This document shows positions 16,110 to 24,594 of a stretch of 62,074 bases of DNA, one piece after another. Each line of letters starts with the position of its first letter. Position 1 is the first letter of the stretch. The notes under the pieces are model-generated. The model had not been told where the DNA came from. It searched no databases and saw nothing but the letters and a program-made list of their open reading frames with translations. Source of the stretch: Bacteroidales bacterium (GTDB lineage: Bacteria > Bacteroidota > Bacteroidia > Bacteroidales > UBA7960). Location: contig JAAYLH010000048.1 of assembly GCA_012521995.1 (NCBI GenBank), forward strand, positions 1 through 62,074, read 5' to 3'. Both the position numbers and the translations under genes were made by a program.

Positions 16110-17813
16110 ATGAAAAAAATTGCCTTTTTTGTCCTGTTTCTTAGCTCCCTTTCTCTTTTGGCACCCGCCCAGGGATTTGAGCTTTATGAGCCCATATCAA
16201 GCTATCAGGCCGATCTGAGGACGCTTGAACGCAAATATTCAATGCACGAAAGCCAGGAATATTACGATCGCATCAATCAGCATTACAATGATTGGTTGGC
16301 AACCATTGAAAAAATAGATTTTGATCAACTCTCCTACGATGGGAAAATGGATTACATCCTGTTCAGAAATCACATCCTGAAAAGCCAGTTTCTGCAACAG
16401 CTGGAAGAGGAAGCATTTCAAAAGGTGGAATTTGTGACAGACTTTGCCAGTGACCTTTACCAGTTTGTCAGCAACCGCCGCAGGGGAGGTCTGGTCAATG
16501 GCAAGGATGAGGCGTCCTTGTTTCATCAATCCACCCTGGCTTTCCGTGAAGCCAATGAGGACCTTGAAGTGGTCATGCCTTTTTCCAGCTGGATGGAGGC
16601 CGATAAGGCTGGCGATGAGATAAAGAGCCTGCGCGAAAATGTCGGCGAGGCCTGGCAGTTTTATTATGGCTATCATCCGGCGTTTAGCTGGTGGACAGAG
16701 ACGGCTTACCGCGACCTGGAACAGACTTTGATAGCCTATGAGAAAAGTATTCGCGAACATTATGTCACGGATGCCGTGAAAGGCGACGGCAGCGGGATTG
16801 TGGGCAGGCCAATTGGCCGTGAGGCTTTGTTGCAACGGCTGCAGTTCGAGTTCATCCCCTATACTCCTGAAGAGCTTATCACCATTGGCGAGCAGCAACT
16901 GGAGTGGTGCCGCAACGAAATGATTGCCGCCTCGCGCGAGTTGGGCTTTGGCGAAGACTGGCACGCTGCCCTCGAGCACGTCAAAGACAAGTTTGTGGCC
17001 CCGGGTGAGCAACCCCAAATGATCAACGGCTTGGCGGAAGAAGCCATTGCTTTCCTTGAAGACAATGATCTGCTGACCATTCCGGAGTTGGCCAAAGAGA
17101 CCTGGCGCATGGAGATGATGTCCGCCCAGGCGCAAATGATGAACCCCTTTTTCCTGGGCGGAGAGTCGATCATCATTTCCTATCCCACCCATATCATGTC
17201 GCACGAGGCCAAGCTGATGAGCCTGCGTGGCAACAATCCCCACTTCTGCAAGGCCACTGTGCATCACGAACTCATTGCCGGCCATCACCTCCAGGGTTTT
17301 ATGAACCAGCGCCACAAGCCCTATCGTCGCCTCCTGGGAACCCCCTTCTGGCTTGAGGGCTGGCCCCTTTACTGGGAGTTCCAGCTTTATGAAATGGGAC
17401 TGCCTGAGGGGCCAGAGGACCGAATGGGATTCCTCTTTTGGCGCAAACACCGTGCCGCCAGGATTCTGTTTTCCCTGAGGTATCACCTGGGTCAGATGAG
17501 TCCGCAGGAATGCATAGATTTCCTGGTGGAAGAGGTGGGTCACGAGCGCGCCAATGCCGAGGCAGAGGTCAGAAGGTCGTTTATGGGACGTTATGATCCA
17601 CTGTATCAGCTGGCTTATATGATCGGCGGCATACAGTTTCAGGTGTTGAGCCGTGAAATGCGGGGCCATGGCAGAACCTTCCGCGAGTTTCACGATGAGG
17701 TGATGCGTCAGAACAATATCCCCATTGAATTGCTCCGGATGTATTTGCTGCAGGCACCCTTAACAAAAGACTTTTCCACCAGTTGGCGATTTGCTGAGGG
17801 GTACCGTCCCTGA
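16110..17813 (+). CDS. DUF885 family protein, exported, metallopeptidase-like
   Basis: A 567-residue protein with an N-terminal signal peptide (KKIAFFVLFLSSLSLLAPAQG, cleavage about 20), so periplasmic or secreted. DUF885 proteins are thought to be zinc peptidases related to gluzincins. The hallmark is seen at residues 386-392 in HELIAGH, inside VHHELIAGHHLQGFM, with the following downstream Glu-rich helix (LEGWPLYWEFQLYEMG). Start is ATG 16110 rather than 16026, because the added residues precede a clean signal peptide. Convergent with hypD, only 14 bp apart. Substrate is unknown; peptide hydrolysis is inferred from the motif. Confidence 0.88.
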   Translation: MKKIAFFVLFLSSLSLLAPAQGFELYEPISSYQADLRTLERKYSMHESQEYYDRINQHYNDWLATIEKIDFDQLSYDGKMDYILFRNHILKSQFLQQLEEEAFQKVEFVTDFASDLYQFVSNRRRGGLVNGKDEASLFHQSTLAFREANEDLEVVMPFSSWMEADKAGDEIKSLRENVGEAWQFYYGYHPAFSWWTETAYRDLEQTLIAYEKSIREHYVTDAVKGDGSGIVGRPIGREALLQRLQFEFIPYTPEELITIGEQQLEWCRNEMIAASRELGFGEDWHAALEHVKDKFVAPGEQPQMINGLAEEAIAFLEDNDLLTIPELAKETWRMEMMSAQAQMMNPFFLGGESIIISYPTHIMSHEAKLMSLRGNNPHFCKATVHHELIAGHHLQGFMNQRHKPYRRLLGTPFWLEGWPLYWEFQLYEMGLPEGPEDRMGFLFWRKHRAARILFSLRYHLGQMSPQECIDFLVEEVGHERANAEAEVRRSFMGRYDPLYQLAYMIGGIQFQVLSREMRGHGRTFREFHDEVMRQNNIPIELLRMYLLQAPLTKDFSTSWRFAEGYRP

Positions 17814-17827
17814 TTTTATTCTGCCCT

Positions 17828-20191
17828 TTAGCCGTCCTTGTGTTCCGTGCGGGCAATGATCTCGTTTTGCAGGTCTTCCCCAAGGTCGTTGAAGTAGTCG
17901 CTGTAGCCTGCCACCCTGACGATCAGGTCGCGGTATTTCTCAGGGTGATTTTGGGCGTCGCGCAGGGTATCGGCCGAGACCACATTGAACTGGATGTGGT
18001 GGCCGTCCATCCTGAAATAGGTGCGGATAAGGGCTGTGAGTTTGCGGTAACTTTCGGGATCATCGAAAAAAGATGGGGTGAACTTCTGGTTAAGCAACGT
18101 ACCGCCTGTTTTGATGTGGTCTATCTTGGCTGCTGATTGTAAGACTGCCGTTGGGCCTTTCTGGTCAGCACCCTGCACAGGGCTGATGCCTTCCGAGAGG
18201 GGCTTGCCGGCCAGGCGACCATCTGGCATCGCGCCAGTCACGCTGCCGAAATAAATGTGGCAGGTGGTGGGCAGCATATTGATGCGGAATTTGCCCCCAC
18301 GGTAACAGGGCCTTCCGTCCACGGCATCGTAAAAGAGCTGAAATAGAACCTTGGCATGCTGGTCTGCATATTCATTATCATTGCCATATTTTGGGGTGTT
18401 GAACACCAGTGCACGGTGGAACTCCTCATATTCCTTAAAGTCCTTTTCCAGGGCTTCCAGCATTCCCTTCATCGTGATGGCTTCCTGTTCGAATACGTGG
18501 TAGCGCAGGGCTGTCAGGCTATCGGTCACGCTGCCCAGACCCACCCCCTGGATGTAGCTGGTGTTGTAGCGGGCACCTCCGGCATTGTAATCCTTCCCTT
18601 TTGCAATGCAATCGTCTATAAGCAGGGAAAGGAAAGGCACAGGGAGCTGGGTGGCAAACAACTGTTCGATGACTAGGTTGCCTTCAATCTTGACATCTGC
18701 AAAAAAGCGGATTTGTTTTTTATAAGCTTCAATTAAATCTTCAAAGCTATTGAATGCCAAGGGATCACCTGTTTTAGGCCCGATTTGCCTTTCGGTGCGC
18801 GGGTCAAAGCCATTGTGAAGGGTCACTTCCAGGATCTTTGTCAGGTTGAAGTAGCCAGTGAGGATATAGGCCTCTGTGCCAAAGGCGCCCGTCTCCACAC
18901 AGCCCGAAGCGCCCCCGTTGCGTGCGTCTTCCAGGTCCTTGCCCTGGCGCAGCAATTGCTGGATGATGGCATCGGTATTAAAGATGGAAGGTTGCCCGAA
19001 GCCCGTACGGATGATGTCGAGGGTCTTGTGAATGAAGCGGTCGGGGTTTTTCTTGCTGATCTGCACCATGCTGCTGGGCTGCAGCAGGCGCATTTCCCGG
19101 ATAACCTCCAGAATGAGATAGCTCATCTCGTTTACGGCATCGTTGCCATCAGGTTTAACCCCTCCCATGTTGATTAAAGCAAAGTCGGTATAGGTATTGC
19201 TTTCAAGTGCGGTGACCCCGATCTTCGGTGGGGCAGGGTGGTTGTTGAACTTCACCCAAAAACACTGCAGCAGTTCACGGGCTTGCTCACGGTCAAGGCT
19301 ACCTGCAGCCAATTCTTTTTCATAAAAGGGTATCAGGTGCTGGTCAAGGCGGCCCGGGTTAAAAGAATCCCAGGGATTGAGTTCGGTAATGACCCCCAGA
19401 TGGATGAACCAATAATGCTGCAGGGCTTCGTGGAAAGTCTGGGGGGCGTAGGCAGGAACCCTGCGGCAAATGGAGGCCATCTGCTGGAGTTCCGTCCGCC
19501 GTTGCTCATCTTTTTCCCTTGCTGCCAACCCATCCAAGGCCTCCGAATGGCGGTAGCTATATTCAATGAGTGCTTGTGCTGCAATCTTCATGGCCCTCAG
19601 TACCGCAGCCTTGGCAGGGGCTTCCTTATCCGTGCCCAGGTCAAGGCGCAGGAGTGCTGCATCACATTCTGCAATCAGGTTAAGCATCCCTTTGCCGAAC
19701 ATTCTCCTGCCCAGCACCGTGTGTCCCGGGGCACGCTGCTCCTGGAATTCGGTGAAAATGCCTGCTTCATAGGACCGTTTCCAGCGCGTACTCATCAGGC
19801 TCATTAGCTTATCGCGATTTGTGCGCCCCTTCCAGAACGGGATGATCTCCTCCTGGAATATTTTCCTTGTCTCTTCTGAAACCTTGAACGATACCTTGGG
19901 GCGCGAATCCAGGATGTCCAGATCTTCCAGGGAATGCAGACTCACCTCGGGGTAGGTGGGGGTGGCTTTGGGGGCAGGACCACGTTCACCTACAATCAAC
20001 TCCTGCTCACCAATATAGACGCTCTTGTTGGCAAGGATATACCGGAAGCAAAGGGCTCTCTGAACTGGCACAGGCTCGTTTTCAGGCAGCAGGTCACGAT
20101 AGAATTTCGTCACCAGCACCGCACGCTCGTGATTAAGCGTATTGATGGCCTCGAGGCTTTGTGTTCTGAGGAATTTAACTCTTGAATTCAT
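17828..20191 (-). CDS. hypD: trans-4-hydroxy-L-proline dehydratase, glycyl-radical enzyme HypD
   Basis: A 787-residue glycyl-radical enzyme. HypD removes water from trans-4-hydroxy-L-proline to give 1-pyrroline-5-carboxylate, which is then reduced to proline. The radical-enzyme residues are there: Cys431 and Glu433 in GGASGCVETGAFG, and Gly762 in IVRVAGYSDYF. Residues that define hydroxyproline binding in the characterised clostridial HypD also fall at the expected places (offset of three): Phe149 and His157 in TEFQEQRAPGHT, Asp275 in LNPWDSFNPG, Asp336-Phe337 in NTYTDFALIN, and Tyr447 in YILTGYFN. This separates it from pyruvate formate-lyase, glycerol or choline lyases. Its activase lies 86 bp upstream on the same strand. 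Oxygen will destroy the active form. Confidence 0.93.
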   Translation of the reverse strand: MNSRVKFLRTQSLEAINTLNHERAVLVTKFYRDLLPENEPVPVQRALCFRYILANKSVYIGEQELIVGERGPAPKATPTYPEVSLHSLEDLDILDSRPKVSFKVSEETRKIFQEEIIPFWKGRTNRDKLMSLMSTRWKRSYEAGIFTEFQEQRAPGHTVLGRRMFGKGMLNLIAECDAALLRLDLGTDKEAPAKAAVLRAMKIAAQALIEYSYRHSEALDGLAAREKDEQRRTELQQMASICRRVPAYAPQTFHEALQHYWFIHLGVITELNPWDSFNPGRLDQHLIPFYEKELAAGSLDREQARELLQCFWVKFNNHPAPPKIGVTALESNTYTDFALINMGGVKPDGNDAVNEMSYLILEVIREMRLLQPSSMVQISKKNPDRFIHKTLDIIRTGFGQPSIFNTDAIIQQLLRQGKDLEDARNGGASGCVETGAFGTEAYILTGYFNLTKILEVTLHNGFDPRTERQIGPKTGDPLAFNSFEDLIEAYKKQIRFFADVKIEGNLVIEQLFATQLPVPFLSLLIDDCIAKGKDYNAGGARYNTSYIQGVGLGSVTDSLTALRYHVFEQEAITMKGMLEALEKDFKEYEEFHRALVFNTPKYGNDNEYADQHAKVLFQLFYDAVDGRPCYRGGKFRINMLPTTCHIYFGSVTGAMPDGRLAGKPLSEGISPVQGADQKGPTAVLQSAAKIDHIKTGGTLLNQKFTPSFFDDPESYRKLTALIRTYFRMDGHHIQFNVVSADTLRDAQNHPEKYRDLIVRVAGYSDYFNDLGEDLQNEIIARTEHKDG

Positions 20192-20277
20192 TTTAATTTT
20201 GGATTTACAGATTAGTGGATTGGTGTTGTGTATCCGGTTTCAGGAAACCTTAAATTTTGAACATTTAACCCCAAACC

Positions 20278-21075
20278 TCACCCTCCCAACTTAGTTTCAA
20301 ATCCTGCTTTTTCAAAAATCTTCATTAATGTCTTTATTTGGTCTGAAGTAATCTCCGGTCCGAATGCCGGCGGCTCCTGCATCCCCAGTGCTTCGTACTT
20401 CTTCCTTCCCAGCCTGTGATAGGGCAGGAGGTTGATGGCTTCGATGCGGGCGCCGCTGTCCTGTATGGCCTTCCGGATGGCTTGCATATCTTCAGGCCGG
20501 TGGTTTACCCCCGGAATCACGGGGATGCGGACAACCACCTCCGGACCTTTGCCTTTCAAGGACTGAAGGTTTTTCAGGATCAGGGCATTCCCAATCCCTG
20601 TATAGGCTTCGTGCACCTTATTATCGGTGGTCTTCAGGTCGAACAGCAGCATATCCGTCAGGCCGGCCACTTCCCGGAACACTTCCTCTAAGGCGTAGCC
20701 TGAGGTGTCCACGGCCGTGTGTATGCCCGCCTCCCGGCAAAGGACAACCATTTCTTTGAGGAATTCCGGTTGCTGCAGGGGCTCGCCTCCCGAGAAGGTC
20801 ACCCCGCCGCCGCTCTCTTCAAAAAACAGCAGGTCGCGCTTCAGCTGATTCATTACCTCCCTGCTGGTAAAATATTTTCCAACGGTTTCTTCCACCACGG
20901 CCTGATCTCCGTTCAGGGGGCGCTTACGCCTGATGGTCTGGGGCTCTCCCGAAATGCCTTCGGGATTGTGACACCACAGGCAATTCAGCGGACAGCCCTT
21001 GAAGAACACCGTGGTGCGTATCCCCGGACCATCGTGCACCGAGTACCTGCGAATGTCAAACAACAATCCCTGCAC
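20278..21075 (-). CDS. hypE: Glycyl-radical enzyme activase for HypD (HypE), radical SAM
   Basis: A radical-SAM activase that uses S-adenosylmethionine to install the glycyl radical on HypD. It has RRYSVHDGPGIRTTVFFKG followed by the cluster motif GCPLNCLWCHNPEG (CxxxCxxC), then ESGGGVTFSGGEPLQQPEFL, VDTSGY, DMLLFDLKTTD, RIPVIPGVN and INLLPYHRLGRKKYEALG. The segment between the SAM cluster and GGVTFSGGEP has no cysteine, so the extra ferredoxin-like cluster domain of most activases is absent, as in PflA. No ATG lies near the start. GTG at 21075 (MQGLLFDIRRYS) is chosen; TTG at 21126 adds 17 poorly conserved residues. It lies directly upstream of hypD. Confidence 0.88.
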   Translation of the reverse strand: MQGLLFDIRRYSVHDGPGIRTTVFFKGCPLNCLWCHNPEGISGEPQTIRRKRPLNGDQAVVEETVGKYFTSREVMNQLKRDLLFFEESGGGVTFSGGEPLQQPEFLKEMVVLCREAGIHTAVDTSGYALEEVFREVAGLTDMLLFDLKTTDNKVHEAYTGIGNALILKNLQSLKGKGPEVVVRIPVIPGVNHRPEDMQAIRKAIQDSGARIEAINLLPYHRLGRKKYEALGMQEPPAFGPEITSDQIKTLMKIFEKAGFETKLGG

Positions 21076-21223
21076 CTTGACCTTTTTTTGAAAACATTGC
21101 AATGACAAATTTAATCCATTGCGCAATTAGAATGATTTTTTTGTACCATACTTGCTAATTTCATACGCATTTTGGTTAATTCTGGCTAATATTGATTTAT
21201 TACTTAATCCTATTTTTGGTTGT

Positions 21224-23506
21224 ATGAAGAAACTATACATCTTATTTGTCTTGGCCCTGCTGGCCGCAGGTTGCTCCCCCGGGATCACCATCACCGAAGC
21301 CCATTACGAACGAGCTGAATCTTACCTTTTGCCCAATATCAGCAAGCGGGTGTACCACTTGGAGGTGCGTCCTCATTGGCTGGCCGACAGCAGCGGCTTC
21401 TGGCATAGCACCCAAACCCGAGAAGGCAAGCGCTTTTTTATTACCAGCCTGGAAGAACGAAACACCCGCCCGCTCTTCGACCATAACCGATTGGCAGCTT
21501 CCCTTAGCGAAAGCCTTGATAAGGAAGTGGATGCTGCCGACCTTCCCTTCGATCAGATACAATTTGTTTCTAGCGATTTGATATCTTTTAGAATAGGGGA
21601 ATCGAAATACCATTACGACCTAGCCTCCCAATCGCTTTTTATCCCTGAAGACCAACCCGATACAACCCGGAAGCCGGGCCTCTCTCCCGATGGCTGCTAC
21701 AAGGCCTTTGTCCGCGATTACAACCTTTTTGTAAGGGATGTGGTGACAGGGGAGGAGCGCCAGTTAAGTACTGCGGGACGCGAGGGCCTGGAATACGCTA
21801 GCCCTTATGGGTGGTATGACCTGATGGAAGGCGAAGGCGGGGAGCGTCCTGAAAGCTTTTTTGTAAGCTGGTCTCCCGATTCCCGAAAACTATACACCTA
21901 CCTGGTCGACCTGTCAATGGCTGAGAAAATGTACCTGCTCGACTTCTCTGTCGATACCCTCTTCCGTCCCCGCCTTTTGAGCTATTACAGGGGCTCTCCC
22001 GGCGACACGACCCTGGTATGGTACCGCCCCGTGATCTTCGACCTCACAAGTGGGCAGGAGATCTTCATCGATATCCCTCCTGTGCCCCATTTTAATGGAC
22101 TCCCGCTGGAGTGGACCGAAGACTCCGAGAGCCTTTTTGGCGTCTTTGCCCACAGGGGCTATAAACAGGCCGACCTGATCCGGGTGGATGCAATTTCGGG
22201 CCGGGTGGAAACCATAATTTCTGAAGCCAGCGACACTTCCGTGGAATACTCCAGCCTGATCCTGGAGCCTGTGGGGCGGGATAAGGTCCTGTTCAGCTCT
22301 CAAAAATCCGGATGGCATCACCTTTATCTGCACGACTGGGAAACGGGCGCCCTGATCAACCCCGTCACCAGCGGAGAATATGTGGTAAAAAGCGTACTTC
22401 GGGTAGATGAGGCCAAGGGAAGCATCTATTTCGTGGCCAGCGGGAGGGAACCGGGCCGCGACCCTTATTACAACCACCTCTACCGGGTAAATCTTGACGG
22501 TGGGGGCCTGAGCCTGCTGACACCCGAAGATGCCCACCACGAATTTAGCTTTTCGCCTTGCGGGCTTTATGTGGTCGATAACTACTCCAGGGTCGATTTA
22601 CCAACGGTTTCAGTATTGCGGCAGCTTTCTGACGGAAGTGAGTTGTACCGCATCAGTGAAGCCGATGCAAGCGACCTGCTGTCCGATGGCTGGACGCCTC
22701 CGGTGGGGTTTAACGTTAAGGGACGAGATAGCATCACCGATATTTATGGCATTGTTTATCAGCCATTTAATTTCAATCCCCGCCGAAAATATCCCCTCAT
22801 CGATTATTCCTATACCGGCCCCCATACTGCCAGCGTTCCCAAGTCTTTCTCCGCTGCCCTGCTCAACATCCAGAACCCCCTGCGCGCCTTTGGCTTCGCG
22901 GTGATGGTGGTGGATGGCCTGGGTACCAATGGCCGCTCAAGGGCCTTCCGCGATATCTCCTACCAAAAGATGGGCTTCAGCCTCGATTGTCACGTGGCCG
23001 CCATAAGTCAACTGGGAGAGCGCCACCCTTGGATAGATACCACCCGGGTGGGCATCTTCGGGCATTCAGCCGGGGGATACGATGCCGGGCGCGCACTGCT
23101 TCAATACCCTGATGTGTATAAGGTGGGGGTGGCTTCGGCCGCCGACCACGACCATCGGATGGAGAAAGCCTGGTGGCCTGAGATGTATATGGGCTATCCT
23201 GTGGGCGATTTTTACCACGAACAGTCGAACGTCATCAATGCGGCCAACCTTCGGGGACGCTTGCTCATCGCCCACGGGGCCTTAGACAATAACGTGAACC
23301 CCTCGGCCACTTACAAACTGGCCGAAAACCTGATCCGCGCCCAGAAAGACTTTGATATGCTTATCATTCCCTCGGCCGACCACAGCTTCGGACGCAGTCA
23401 GGGCGACTATTTCACCAAGGTCCGCTGGAATTATTTCATCCGGCACCTGCTGCCCGCCGAACCTGTTCTCAACTATCACTTCAGGACTATCCTGATGGAA
23501 GAGTAA
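21224..23506 (+). CDS. DPP-IV-like serine peptidase (S9 family), lipoprotein
   Basis: A 760-residue exported peptidase of the prolyl-oligopeptidase/DPP-IV family, which removes N-terminal dipeptides after proline or alanine. The lipobox LLAAGCSPG anchors it by Cys17. Next comes the DPP-IV N-terminal beta-propeller (SWSPDSRKLYTYLVD, LEWTEDSESLFGVF and similar repeats), then the alpha/beta-hydrolase domain. The nucleophile is Ser615 in GIFGHSAGGYDAGRALL, the Asp is in AHGALDNNVNP, and the His is in IPSADHSFGR. GHSAGG replaces the more usual GWSYGG of DPP-IV. Start ATG 21224, because the upstream 24 codons precede a clean signal peptide. Confidence 0.9.
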   Translation: MKKLYILFVLALLAAGCSPGITITEAHYERAESYLLPNISKRVYHLEVRPHWLADSSGFWHSTQTREGKRFFITSLEERNTRPLFDHNRLAASLSESLDKEVDAADLPFDQIQFVSSDLISFRIGESKYHYDLASQSLFIPEDQPDTTRKPGLSPDGCYKAFVRDYNLFVRDVVTGEERQLSTAGREGLEYASPYGWYDLMEGEGGERPESFFVSWSPDSRKLYTYLVDLSMAEKMYLLDFSVDTLFRPRLLSYYRGSPGDTTLVWYRPVIFDLTSGQEIFIDIPPVPHFNGLPLEWTEDSESLFGVFAHRGYKQADLIRVDAISGRVETIISEASDTSVEYSSLILEPVGRDKVLFSSQKSGWHHLYLHDWETGALINPVTSGEYVVKSVLRVDEAKGSIYFVASGREPGRDPYYNHLYRVNLDGGGLSLLTPEDAHHEFSFSPCGLYVVDNYSRVDLPTVSVLRQLSDGSELYRISEADASDLLSDGWTPPVGFNVKGRDSITDIYGIVYQPFNFNPRRKYPLIDYSYTGPHTASVPKSFSAALLNIQNPLRAFGFAVMVVDGLGTNGRSRAFRDISYQKMGFSLDCHVAAISQLGERHPWIDTTRVGIFGHSAGGYDAGRALLQYPDVYKVGVASAADHDHRMEKAWWPEMYMGYPVGDFYHEQSNVINAANLRGRLLIAHGALDNNVNPSATYKLAENLIRAQKDFDMLIIPSADHSFGRSQGDYFTKVRWNYFIRHLLPAEPVLNYHFRTILMEE

Positions 23507-23541
23507 AGGGGCCCCGCTTTCGCGGAAAATTTTTGGCGGGA

Positions 23542-24426
23542 TCAGTCGTCCGCCGGTTCTGTTTCCAAAAGGTAGGAGCTCCGGAACTCCCTGGGTGTGA
23601 TGCCCTTGATCTTGCGGAACACCCGGTTGAAATAGGAGAGGTTAGGAATGCCCGACTCGGCGGCCACACGCATCATCGTCAGATCCTTGTTGCCCAGCAA
23701 CTGGCAGGCCCGGGCAATACGCACCTCGTTGAGAAATTCAGTGACCGTCTTGCGGGTGCGCTCCTTGAAAAAACGACAAAATGCTTCCTTGTTCATACTG
23801 GCCACCCCAGCCACCTCTGCCAGGCTTATGGGGCGATGGCTCTGCTCCATCAGGAAGCGCATCACGTTCTCCATTCGTTTGCCTTCACGGGCCGAGTAGT
23901 TGCGGATGCTCCCCAGTGAGTTCAGGCGCTCCAGTAATTCACCCTCAACGATCAGCTCAAGCACCTCAAAGCTCCGTATGATCTTTTGCAGGCCTGATAG
24001 GTTGCGGAGCTTAACGATACGGCTGCGAAAAAATGAATGTCGGCCGGTGATGCGGTAACAACCCTCTAGGCTGCGAAGCCGCCCTGGCAGACCCTCAAAT
24101 TCTGCAATACCTGCCAGCCTGCCCTCGATGAGCTCCAGATCGAAGAACAGCGACTCGCTGTGGGCCTGGCGCGAAGATTGCTCCCGGTAATAACGCTCAT
24201 CGTTGCGGAATACGTGAGGCACGTTCGAACCCATCAGGAAGATTTCCCCCGGCTTGAAGCCCCCGATGTAATCGCCCACCACCAGGCTGCCCTCGCCCTT
24301 CAAAATCACAGTGAGCTGCAGCTCAGGGTGCTGGTGCAGCTTGTCGTAGAAATGGCTGACCTGATCAACCTGATGCCTAACCAGCTCATTCTCGGGCTTG
24401 GGGATTTTAAATGGGAGTACCTTCAT
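23542..24426 (-). CDS. AraC-family regulator with cupin domain
   Basis: A 294-residue regulator with an N-terminal cupin (VSHFYDKLHQHPELQLTVIL, then GDYIGGFKPGEIFLMGSNVP and HVFRND) and a C-terminal double helix-turn-helix (SLAEVAGVASMNKEAFCRFF, then MMRVAAESGIPNLSYFNRVF and the closing KIKGITPREFR). The cupin probably binds a sugar or other small ligand. Start ATG 24426 (MKVLPFKIPKP). A TACATTTG -7 box (24452-24459, minus strand) sits between two arms of an inverted repeat, suggesting autoregulation. Convergent with the DPP-IV-like gene. Confidence 0.9.
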   Translation of the reverse strand: MKVLPFKIPKPENELVRHQVDQVSHFYDKLHQHPELQLTVILKGEGSLVVGDYIGGFKPGEIFLMGSNVPHVFRNDERYYREQSSRQAHSESLFFDLELIEGRLAGIAEFEGLPGRLRSLEGCYRITGRHSFFRSRIVKLRNLSGLQKIIRSFEVLELIVEGELLERLNSLGSIRNYSAREGKRMENVMRFLMEQSHRPISLAEVAGVASMNKEAFCRFFKERTRKTVTEFLNEVRIARACQLLGNKDLTMMRVAAESGIPNLSYFNRVFRKIKGITPREFRSSYLLETEPADD

Positions 24427-24431
24427 ATATG

Positions 24432-24477
24432 ATTTTGACCGTTTTCCTTTCCAAATGTATAAAAAAAAGGTCAAAAT
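24432..24477 (-). promoter_or_regulatory. Promoter and possible operator of the AraC-family gene
   Basis: Perfect 9-bp inverted arms ATTTTGACC (24432-24440) and GGTCAAAAT (24469-24477) flank a minus-strand -7 box TACATTTG (24452-24459). Nothing convincing is seen at -33. The placement is what an autoregulatory site would look like; protein binding is inferred. Confidence 0.4.
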
Positions 24478-24532
24478 ACTGTTCACTTTGAATACAAAAA
24501 AAGGCTCATCGCGCCCACCAAAATAAGAACCA

Positions 24533-24553
24533 CCCCGGGAAAGTTTCCCGGGG
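24533..24553 (-). terminator. Hairpin terminator of the FAS1 lipoprotein gene
   Basis: A perfect 10-bp inverted repeat CCCCGGGAAA / TTTCCCGGGG around one base lies 41 bp past the stop at 24595. On the minus strand it is followed by T-rich but broken sequence, so it is an intermediate-quality intrinsic terminator. Confidence 0.6.
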
Positions 24554-24594
24554 CGGCCTCGTATGAAAAACACATACGGAATGGAGGGGTTTTC

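Noticed and set aside
16239-17693. Minus-strand frame of 484 codons opposite the DUF885 gene
   Set aside because: Antisense shadow; the plus strand has a signal peptide and the HELIAGH motif.
17828-20191. Annotation as pyruvate formate-lyase
   Set aside because: Lacks the double Cys of PFL and has the single Cys plus Glu (GCVE) and the substrate residues of HypD.
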